From Ignavibacteriaceae bacterium (GTDB taxonomy: Bacteria > Bacteroidota > Ignavibacteria > Ignavibacteriales > Ignavibacteriaceae), in NCBI GenBank assembly GCA_023231105.1, contig JALNWB010000213.1:1-5680 (forward strand): 5,680 nt of DNA, read 5' to 3'. The stretch's first letter is position 1, and the number at the start of each line of letters is the position of its first letter. Positions 1 to 5,680 of this stretch are shown here, in pieces. The notes beneath the pieces were generated by a model. That model made no database searches. It saw only the letters and a list, made by a program, of their open reading frames with translations, and was not told where the DNA came from. The translations under genes were made by a program, and so were the position numbers.

Positions 1-468
1 AGAAGTGTTTCAGATGAAGCGCGGATACGAAATTACCAACGCTGGCCAATTTTAGGGACGTACGTTTGGCCTAACTATTACGTGGGTAAAACGTATGATG
101 ACGAAATGAATTACTTTAAGAATTGGATAATTGAAAGATTTTCATGGATGGATACGGAACTGCTGAGAATTGTTGGTTTAGAGGAAACAGCAGAGGAGAA
201 ACCGTCTTCATTTGGGCTTTTTCAAAATTATCCGAATCCGTTTAATCCGGAGACAACTATCAGTTATCGGTTGTCGGTTTTCAGTAAAGTCAGTCTAAAA
301 GTATTCGATGTATTAGGAACTGAAATAGCAATACTTGTAAACGGAAATCAAAATCCCGGCGCTTACGAAACGCACTTCAAGTCTAATCAATTGAGCAGCG
401 GAATATATTTCTATCAATTGAGGGCAGGTAATTTTATTCAAACAAGGAAGATGATCGTGCTCAAATAG
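1..468 (+). CDS. C-terminal part of CotH-kinase-like surface protein with T9SS type A sorting domain (5' truncated)
   Basis: The frame is open from base 1 to the TAG at 466-468, so 155 C-terminal residues are visible and the true start lies outside the window; the GTG at 82 is internal. Visible residues 10-51 contain RWPILGTYVWPN and a run ending WIIERFSWMD. This resembles the end of CotH-kinase-family domains, where a Trp-rich strand is followed by an acidic helix and 'WMD'. Residues 74-155 form a typical T9SS type A sorting domain: FQNYPNPFNPETTISY, then VSLKVFDVLGTEIAILV, PGAYE, LSSGIYFYQL and a basic end (TRKMIVLK). Known of the family: such tails direct proteins through the outer membrane by the type IX system and are processed or anchored at the surface; CotH proteins are atypical protein kinases or spore-coat-like proteins. 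The kinase active site lies off the window, so the CotH call is less certain than the sorting domain. The next gene follows on the same strand after 176 bases. Confidence 0.8.
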   Translation, partial: RSVSDEARIRNYQRWPILGTYVWPNYYVGKTYDDEMNYFKNWIIERFSWMDTELLRIVGLEETAEEKPSSFGLFQNYPNPFNPETTISYRLSVFSKVSLKVFDVLGTEIAILVNGNQNPGAYETHFKSNQLSSGIYFYQLRAGNFIQTRKMIVLK

Positions 469-502
469 TTTGCGGATTTCAGGTATCACCATAATATTTT
501 TG
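469..502 (+). promoter_or_regulatory. Candidate Bacteroidota-type promoter (weak)
   Basis: TTTG at 469-472 and TATTTTTG at 495-502 fit the Bacteroidota primary-sigma pattern TTTG / TAnnTTTG, with 22 bases between them, slightly longer than the usual 19-21. It would drive the GH13 gene with a leader of roughly 135 bases. In AT-rich DNA such words occur by chance, and it is not certain that this organism uses this consensus. Confidence 0.22.
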
Positions 503-535
503 GCAACTCACAACTGACCGCTGACGGCAACCCAC
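502..535. repeat. Imperfect short direct repeat in intergenic gap
   Basis: GGCAACTCAC (502-511) recurs as GGCAACCCAC (526-535), 9 of 10 identical with a 24-base offset. Between them lie two copies of CTGAC (514-518 and 521-525). This stretch is more GC-rich than the surrounding DNA. It may be a fragment of a dispersed intergenic repeat; no coding function is visible. Confidence 0.35.
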
Positions 536-545
536 TTACTACTTT

Positions 546-563
546 TCTCGATGACAATCGGGA
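546..563. other. Small hairpin in intergenic gap
   Basis: TCTCGAT (546-552), loop GACA (553-556) and ATCGGGA (557-563) form a 7-base-pair stem including one G-T pair. No T-run follows on the plus strand, so it is not a canonical intrinsic terminator for the upstream gene. It could instead be part of a dispersed intergenic repeat or a leader structure of the GH13 gene. Confidence 0.35.
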
Positions 564-583
564 TAGTTCCTCCAAAAAATTGT

Positions 584-591
584 TATATTTC
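584..591 (+). promoter_or_regulatory. Candidate -10/-7-like element for the GH13 gene (weak)
   Basis: TATATTTC is one base from TAnnTTTG and also contains a TATATT -10-like word. It would place transcription start near 597-600, giving a leader of about 45 bases before the ATG at 645. No convincing -33/-35 partner is found at the right distance, so this rests on one short word. Confidence 0.18.
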
Positions 592-644
592 AGTTAAAGA
601 AATCTTCAATATTAAGAAACAGAATCTTCCTAACGAGAACCGAG

Positions 645-3600
645 ATGGAGCAAGTGCAAGTAAGTTCAAATAGTGGTAATGGTGCAAAAGTGAGATATGA
701 TTTTCACGTTGCCAAGCATGTCCGCGTTAAATATCAATTTGATGAATCAATTTTTTCCGTGCAGGGAAACATACTCATTGCCAATTTTTATCAAGCCCGG
801 CTTCTTGCTCAAAAGATAAACAGTAAACGTGAAGAAGAAAAAATATTTGATGCGTATGTTACCCCCGGACAATTAAATGCTGCCGGATTATTGCACGAAA
901 TTTTTCATTTCGTTATAAGACATTATGAAGAGAAAGAAAATCCCGGTGTGTTTGAACGAAGCATTAGCTATTTAAAGAATAATTTGGGTGGAGATGAAGT
1001 TGAAAAGGTTTTAAGAAAATTTGTTGAACAGTTCCCACCTATTTCTGTGCAAAAAGGAATTACAACCCAGGAGCAATATATAGGCGGAAACACTAATGGA
1101 AAACCAAATAAAGAAATTCTTCTGGAAGAAATTATTTTACTTCATCTTGAAAATCTGAATACGGCATTTCATAATCTAAAAGAATTGTTTGACGATAAAC
1201 ATCTTGCAGACAAATCACCCTACACCAATTTTCTTGCAACAACCGAAAAATTCTTTGAGCAGGAGAAACCGCTCAGCATAGAAAATCTTTCTCTTCTTTC
1301 TGCTTTAAGAAAACCTATCTTATCTAATTTAACCAATCTTGAAGCGCAGCTTGATTACATCCGCGAAAAGTGGAAAGTAATTATTGATGAAAAACTTCTT
1401 GAAAAAATATTAAGCGGTGAAGATTTGATCCGCGAAGATGTAAAACTTTTCTTGCAGCATGGCGGAGTTGGTACGCCGCCGGTTCCTGAATATCAACTTA
1501 CTTTAACCGATGATGAGTTGGAACGCGTTCGTAAGGAATATGAAAAATCAAATGGTTCACCGGATGATGTTAGTTTAAGTTATCATTTTGAACCTGAACA
1601 GTTTACGGAAGATATTGATTGGATGCCTCGCGTGGTGATGCTTGCCAAAAATATTTTCGTCTGGCTTAACCAGCTTTCAAAAAAATATCAGAGAGATATT
1701 TTCCAGCTTGATCAAATTCCCGATGAAGAACTCGACCGCCTTGAGCGCTGGAATATCAACGCTTTATGGCTTATCGGTATTTGGGAGAGAAGCGCCGCAT
1801 CAAAAAAGATTAAACAATTTTGCGGAAATCCCGAGGCTGCTCCATCCGCCTATTCGCTTTATGATTATGTAATTGCCAACCAACTCGGCGGCGAATATGC
1901 TTTTGAAAATTTGAAATATCGTTGTACGCAACGGCATATCCGTCTTTCAAGCGATATGGTTCCGAACCATACAGGAATATTTTCCAAATGGATTTTGGAA
2001 CGTCCAGAATATTTTATTCAAGCTCCGAATTCTCCATATCCAAGTTATACGTTTACCGGTCCTGATTTATCCGATGACTCTCATTATCAAATTAGAATTG
2101 AAGACAAGTATTATGCAAAGCAGGATGCGGCTGTTGTTTTTCAATTGATTGATAATTGGTCGGGGCAAATTCGTTACATTTATCACGGTAACGATGGAAC
2201 AAATATGCCGTGGAATGATACGGCGCAGTTAAATCTTTTACTGCCTGAAGTTCGCGAATCATTAATTCAAACGATAATGCACGTTGCTCGTAAGACGCCG
2301 ATAATCCGGTTTGATGCAGCGATGACGCTTGCAAAAAAACATTTTTCAAGGTTGTGGTATCCACAGCCGGGACACGGCGGAGCAATCCCTTCACGCTCTG
2401 ATTATGCAATGTCTCACGAAGCGTTTAATCGATTTTTCCCGGAAGAATTTTGGCGCGAAGTTGTTGATAGAATTAATACCGAAATGCCGCACACGCTTTT
2501 GCTTGCGGAAGCTTTTTGGTTGATGGAAGGATATTTTGTCCGCTCGCTTGGCATGCACCGCGTTTACAACAGCGCTTTTATGCACATGTTTATGAAGGAA
2601 GAAAATGATAAGTACCGCGATTTAATTACTAATACGCTTGAGTTTAATCCGGAAATATTAAAGCGGTACGTAAATTTTATGAGCAACCCCGATGAAGAAA
2701 CTGCGGTTAATCAATTTGGAAAAGGGGACAAATATTTTGGCGTTGCAGTAATGATGATAACCTTACCGGGTCTGCCGATGTTTGCGCATGGACAAGTTGA
2801 AGGTTTCACAGAAAAATACGGTATGGAATATTACCGCGCTTATTACAGCGAGTTTGTTGATGAAAATTTAGTCCGCCGCCACGAAGAAGAAATTTTTCCG
2901 TTGCTGGAGAAAAGATATTTATTTAGTCAAGTTTCTAATTTTGAGTTTTATGATTTTCTCGATGAATTCGGTAATGTGAATGAAAACGTTTTTGCCTTTT
3001 CAAATATGAAAGGTAACGGACGGGCGCTTGTTTTTTATAACAATTCTTACGAACAGGCAAAAGGAAAGATACATTTTTCTACCGGAAAAGTTTCTTCAGA
3101 AACGAATACCGATCTTCAAAGAAAAAGTTTAACCGAAGCTTTGGACTTGAACATTTCCGGTGATATTTATTATGTGTTAAAAGATCATAAAACAAAATTA
3201 GAATTTCTCCGCAACGGAAAAGAGTTGATGGAAGATGGAATCAGTGTTTTCTTAAACGGATATCAATATCATGTGTTTTTAGGATTTACCGAAATTAAAG
3301 ATGAAACAGGCGAATACTATGATCTGCACAAATTATTGAACGGGAACGGTGTTCCATCAATAAAACAAGCGTTAAAAGAGCTTAAACTTTTCCCTTTGCA
3401 TGAGGCGGTTATTAATCTTTGCAATAGGGAGTTGCTCAAAGAATTTAGTGCCGTCTGCGGTTTTGTTAGCCAAGGTGAATTGAAAACCGAAGATGAAAAA
3501 TTGGAAAAAATAACAAGTTACGGCAGAACAAAAATTCTAAATTTTTTAAATGAAGTAAAAACTTATTTGTTCATGCCGATCAACGAACAAAAAATTGTTC

Positions 3601-4364
3601 ATACTATTGAACAGAAATTCCTCATCCTTTCATCGCTTGATCTTTTTATTTCTTCGCTAAAGAAAAAAGAGATGCAGGAAAGTCTAAAGCATGCATTAGT
3701 TTTTTACAACGGGAATTCAGCATATAAAGATTTTTTTATCCTTTATACAATTATTCTCACTATTCTTGAAGCAGTAAAATCCAGCAAGGAGAATGAAGAA
3801 TTGATTCATCTGTATAATGAGTTGATGCTTGATAAACCGTTATGGCAGGGACTTCTCCATCTCAGCGATATATTTGAAACAATTAAACAGGAATTCGGTC
3901 TGGCAAAAATTCTTCCGTCGGAAGAAAATATTTTCCCGGATGAACTTCTCTCGATTGGAAATTCCAATCTGCGTCGGGGAATTAAAATTCCAAAGGAAAA
4001 GACGACAAAAAAGAAAGGTAATTGTCTCAAACTTATAAAGTTATTGAAAAAAGATTTTGTGAAAAAATTTCTGAATGTAAACGAGTATCAAGGGAAAGTT
4101 TTTTACAGCAAAGAGAATTTGGAAATATTACTTCATTGGAGTTTTACGTTTTCATTAGTTACTTGTACGGAAAACTATTTGCAAGAGAAATTGCAAAAAT
4201 CCATTTGTACGGAAAAAGAAATTACAGCATACTTGCTTGAACCTTTTTATAGAAATCATGTGAGTGAAATGCTGAGTTATATACAACACGTAAAAACACT
4301 TTCCGAAGATTCGGGATATGATTATACGTTGTTTCTTGAATCACTTGGAAAGAAAAACAAATAA
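645..4364 (+). CDS. Long cytoplasmic GH13 alpha-amylase-family glycosidase (1239 aa)
   Basis: GH13 enzymes cleave or transfer alpha-glucosidic bonds with an Asp nucleophile and a Glu acid/base in a TIM barrel. Residues 1-330 are a mostly helical, charged N-terminal region without a signal peptide, so the protein is probably cytoplasmic. The barrel runs from about 330 to 750, with opening strands at LDQIPDEELD (355-364) and NALWLIGIWERS (372-383). Region I is DMVPNH (D437, N441, H442). Region II is IRFDAAM (R555, nucleophile D557). Region III is LLAEAFW (acid/base E622). Region IV is NPDE (681-684, D683), where Pro replaces the usual His. PGLPMFAHGQVEGFTEKYG (708-726) completes the barrel. A beta domain spans about 760-880 and a helical tail about 890-1239, with a Lys-rich stretch at 1114-1141. 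ATG 645 is the only ATG after the in-frame stop at 564-566; no clear Shine-Dalgarno precedes it. GH13 membership is near certain. Substrate is not: maltodextrin hydrolase, transglycosylase or trehalose-synthase-like activity are all possible. Confidence 0.93.
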   Translation: MEQVQVSSNSGNGAKVRYDFHVAKHVRVKYQFDESIFSVQGNILIANFYQARLLAQKINSKREEEKIFDAYVTPGQLNAAGLLHEIFHFVIRHYEEKENPGVFERSISYLKNNLGGDEVEKVLRKFVEQFPPISVQKGITTQEQYIGGNTNGKPNKEILLEEIILLHLENLNTAFHNLKELFDDKHLADKSPYTNFLATTEKFFEQEKPLSIENLSLLSALRKPILSNLTNLEAQLDYIREKWKVIIDEKLLEKILSGEDLIREDVKLFLQHGGVGTPPVPEYQLTLTDDELERVRKEYEKSNGSPDDVSLSYHFEPEQFTEDIDWMPRVVMLAKNIFVWLNQLSKKYQRDIFQLDQIPDEELDRLERWNINALWLIGIWERSAASKKIKQFCGNPEAAPSAYSLYDYVIANQLGGEYAFENLKYRCTQRHIRLSSDMVPNHTGIFSKWILERPEYFIQAPNSPYPSYTFTGPDLSDDSHYQIRIEDKYYAKQDAAVVFQLIDNWSGQIRYIYHGNDGTNMPWNDTAQLNLLLPEVRESLIQTIMHVARKTPIIRFDAAMTLAKKHFSRLWYPQPGHGGAIPSRSDYAMSHEAFNRFFPEEFWREVVDRINTEMPHTLLLAEAFWLMEGYFVRSLGMHRVYNSAFMHMFMKEENDKYRDLITNTLEFNPEILKRYVNFMSNPDEETAVNQFGKGDKYFGVAVMMITLPGLPMFAHGQVEGFTEKYGMEYYRAYYSEFVDENLVRRHEEEIFPLLEKRYLFSQVSNFEFYDFLDEFGNVNENVFAFSNMKGNGRALVFYNNSYEQAKGKIHFSTGKVSSETNTDLQRKSLTEALDLNISGDIYYVLKDHKTKLEFLRNGKELMEDGISVFLNGYQYHVFLGFTEIKDETGEYYDLHKLLNGNGVPSIKQALKELKLFPLHEAVINLCNRELLKEFSAVCGFVSQGELKTEDEKLEKITSYGRTKILNFLNEVKTYLFMPINEQKIVHTIEQKFLILSSLDLFISSLKKKEMQESLKHALVFYNGNSAYKDFFILYTIILTILEAVKSSKENEELIHLYNELMLDKPLWQGLLHLSDIFETIKQEFGLAKILPSEENIFPDELLSIGNSNLRRGIKIPKEKTTKKKGNCLKLIKLLKKDFVKKFLNVNEYQGKVFYSKENLEILLHWSFTFSLVTCTENYLQEKLQKSICTEKEITAYLLEPFYRNHVSEMLSYIQHVKTLSEDSGYDYTLFLESLGKKNK

Positions 4365-4389
4365 TCAAAAGTGAAAAAGTTATTGTTTT
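4354..4389. terminator. Candidate weak bidirectional terminator between convergent genes
   Basis: AAAACAAATAA (4354-4364) can pair with TTATTGTTTT (4380-4389), about 9 base pairs with one bulged A. The stem includes both stop codons and a 15-base loop equal to the intergenic gap. On the minus strand it is followed by a T-rich run. With only one G-C pair it is weak and may be chance in A/T-rich gene ends, but no other terminator is visible between the two convergent units. Confidence 0.25.
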
Positions 4390-5462
4390 ACTCTTGAAAG
4401 ATTGATAAGTGAACCGATAAGGAAGAAAATATTTACAAGCCAGGCAGTAAGGACCGGATCAAGCGCGCCGTTTTTGCCAAACGCTTGAATAATTTTCATC
4501 AATCCTAAATAAATAAAAGTGATGAGAATATTAATTCCGAAGTGAAGCGCCAATCCCCCTTTTCTTTTGTTTGCTGAAAGAGGCATCCCGAATAACACTA
4601 CAACTAAACTTGCCATTGCATACGAGTAACGCGAATAATATTCTATTTCTGCCGAAGTTGGATCATTCCCCGCTTTTTGTTTATCGATGATCAAAGTTCT
4701 TAGTTCACTCAAATTCATTTGTTCAGGTTTTTGCTGTTTAAAAGCGAGTTCATTTGGTTTGAAATGCAGCGCTGGCATTTCTTTCTGCGAAAAATTTTCA
4801 AGAGTATCTGATAAAACACCGAATGATCTAAATGAACCGACCTTTGCAATCCACATATTTTTTGTGCTGTCAAAAACCAATTGCTGTGCATCCATCCGGT
4901 TTTTCATTTTGGTGATATCATCTTTTTTAAACTCTTGAACGCTCACCCGGTGCGCAATAAGATTGGTCTCATCGTAGTAAGAAATGTTTATGATTTTATT
5001 TTTTGTGTCTTGAAAAAAAATATTACTGCCCGCAAAAGAATTTCCTTTTTTCAGATAATTTATCTCGATTGCAAGTTTTGCTTTATCTGCTTTTGGGACT
5101 ACATATCCGCCGAAATAGATGGAAAACAAACTTATTAAAAATGAAACAATCACTAACGGGAACATGAACCGGTAAAGATTTACACCGCACGCCTTGATGG
5201 CGGTTAATTCGTTTACGTTCGACATTTTTCCAACTGTGAAGAGTCCGGCAAACAACACGGCAACCGGCGTTATCAATTTTATAATTTCCGGAATAAAATA
5301 AAAATAGTATTGAAAAATAATTGGAGTGGCAACATTCTGGTCAAGAAAATCATCAAGATTTTCCATCAGATCAACAATAACAAAAATTGCAATGAATGCG
5401 AGCAAAGCAAAAAAGATTGTCTGCACAAATTGTTTAACAACGTAACGGTCGATAATTTTCAT
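4380..5462 (-). CDS. LptF/LptG-family permease, LptG-like
   Basis: This is an inner-membrane subunit of the LptB2FG transporter, which uses ATP hydrolysis by LptB to extract lipopolysaccharide and feed it to the periplasmic bridge. The 360-residue length is typical. It starts MKIIDRYVVKQF, the usual 'DRY' opening. Membrane segments are predicted at about 12-33, 52-78, 98-122, 278-296, 302-326 and 333-355: three plus three around a periplasmic beta-jellyroll-type domain (about 123-275). NELTAIKACGVN (84-95) matches the cytoplasmic coupling helix that contacts LptB. The DP..TAWL.N end also fits the family. LptG is favoured over LptF because of the N-terminus, the C-terminal pattern and its position second in the pair, but the two are hard to separate by eye, so no symbol is given. 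Its ATG overlaps the previous gene's TGA (ATGA). The nearest AGGAG (5480-5484, minus strand) is 17 bases upstream, too far for normal use, which suggests translational coupling. Confidence 0.92.
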   Translation of the reverse strand: MKIIDRYVVKQFVQTIFFALLAFIAIFVIVDLMENLDDFLDQNVATPIIFQYYFYFIPEIIKLITPVAVLFAGLFTVGKMSNVNELTAIKACGVNLYRFMFPLVIVSFLISLFSIYFGGYVVPKADKAKLAIEINYLKKGNSFAGSNIFFQDTKNKIINISYYDETNLIAHRVSVQEFKKDDITKMKNRMDAQQLVFDSTKNMWIAKVGSFRSFGVLSDTLENFSQKEMPALHFKPNELAFKQQKPEQMNLSELRTLIIDKQKAGNDPTSAEIEYYSRYSYAMASLVVVLFGMPLSANKRKGGLALHFGINILITFIYLGLMKIIQAFGKNGALDPVLTAWLVNIFFLIGSLINLSRVKQ

Positions 5463-5680
5463 GATGTGGTTTCTTCAGTCTCCTGCCAGGCTTTTGGAAT
5501 TAATTTTTTGAAGAATGAAAAATCAAGTGTAACGGTTTCATTTGCAACTTTCTTAGTAAGTAAAATTCCTACAATTCCCATTAAAATATTTGCGCTCCAC
5601 ATTCCCCAGAAAGGAGACATGAATCCGCGGTCTGCAAGTTTTTCTCCACCAATAAGTGAAGCCCAATAAATCAAAAAGAA
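5459..5680 (-). CDS. C-terminal end of a second LptF/LptG-family permease, LptF-like (5' truncated)
   Basis: The frame is open from the window edge (Phe-Phe before the TTG at 5674) to TGA at 5461-5459, so 73 C-terminal residues are visible and the start lies outside. LIYWASLIGGEKLADRG followed by MSPFWGMWSANILMGIVGIL is the characteristic end of these permeases: part of the fifth membrane helix, a short 'GE.LADRG..P' loop, and the sixth helix. A short hydrophilic tail of about 30 residues follows (from about LLTKK). Known of the family: LptF and LptG pair to form the membrane channel of the LPS exporter. Together with the gene that overlaps its stop codon by four bases, this looks like an lptF-lptG-type operon read toward lower coordinates. 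Family assignment is strong from this motif; the choice of LptF over LptG is inferred from gene order. Confidence 0.82.
   Translation of the reverse strand, partial: FFLIYWASLIGGEKLADRGFMSPFWGMWSANILMGIVGILLTKKVANETVTLDFSFFKKLIPKAWQETEETTS

Noticed and set aside
82..468. GTG-started 128-residue gene
   Set aside because: The same frame is open to base 1 and the upstream residues continue the CotH-like domain, so this is the end of a longer gene.
546..563. Intrinsic terminator for the CotH-like gene
   Set aside because: The stem is short, includes a G-T pair and is not followed by a T-run; kept only as a hairpin.
1642..1872. 76-residue reading frame inside the GH13 gene
   Set aside because: It lies fully within strongly conserved GH13 coding sequence in another frame, with no recognisable motif or ribosome site.
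2092..2585. Reading frames on both strands inside the GH13 barrel
   Set aside because: They overlap the conserved catalytic regions II and III and are low-information translations of the other frames.
3806..4240. Several 69-74 residue frames over the GH13 C-terminal part
   Set aside because: They are out-of-frame shadows in Lys/Asn-rich coding sequence, with no family resemblance.
4687..5669. Plus-strand frames antisense to the permease genes (4687-4938, 4881-5138, 5310-5669)
   Set aside because: They are Phe/Cys/Ile-rich antisense translations of membrane-protein coding sequence, typical shadows; the permease reading is clear.
5459..5674. TTG-started 71-residue gene on the minus strand
   Set aside because: The frame continues to the window edge and the sequence is the C-terminus of a permease; the TTG encodes an internal Leu.
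1..5680. Defence system, mobile element or multi-gene novel system
   Set aside because: No transposase, integrase, nuclease, toxin, CRISPR repeat or terminal inverted repeat was seen; the genes are a surface protein, a glycosidase and an LPS-export pair with separate roles.

Overview
The window looks like chromosomal sequence from an AT-rich, free-living bacterium of the Bacteroidota/Chlorobiota/Ignavibacteriota group, most likely Ignavibacteria-like. Three things point there. The first gene ends in a type IX secretion-type sorting domain of the 'YPNPFNP' kind. The large glycosidase matches, from memory, a long cytoplasmic GH13 family seen in Ignavibacteria and Chloroflexi-type genomes. Gene starts lack good Shine-Dalgarno sequences. 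This assignment is inference, since no database search was possible.

Layout: (1) 1-468, plus strand: the 3' end of a gene whose visible product ends like a CotH-kinase-family protein, followed by a C-terminal T9SS type A sorting domain, so it is a probable cell-surface or secreted protein. (2) 469-644: a 176-base AT-rich intergenic gap with an imperfect direct repeat, a small hairpin and weak promoter-like words. (3) 645-4364, plus strand: one very long gene (1239 aa) for a GH13 alpha-amylase-family enzyme with no signal peptide. A catalytic barrel lies at about residues 330-750. It is flanked by a helical N-terminal region of about 330 residues, and by a beta domain plus a helical C-terminal region of about 350 residues. 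The catalytic Asp/Glu/Asp set is visible, but conserved region IV reads NPDE instead of the usual NHD. (4) 4365-4379: a 15-base gap where transcription converges. (5) 4380-5462, minus strand: a complete LptF/LptG-family permease (360 aa, six predicted membrane segments, LptG-like). (6) 5459-5680, minus strand: the C-terminal end of a second permease of the same family, overlapping the first by ATGA, so the pair looks like a translationally coupled lptF-lptG-type operon.

The three units do not form one obvious pathway. The permease pair belongs to lipopolysaccharide export to the outer membrane. The GH13 enzyme belongs to cytoplasmic alpha-glucan (glycogen/maltodextrin/trehalose-type) metabolism. 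The first gene is an exported surface protein. I see no mobile element, CRISPR array, tRNA, rRNA or defence system, and nothing that convincingly amounts to a new multi-gene system. The most distinctive object is the giant GH13 protein with large flanking regions of unknown role.
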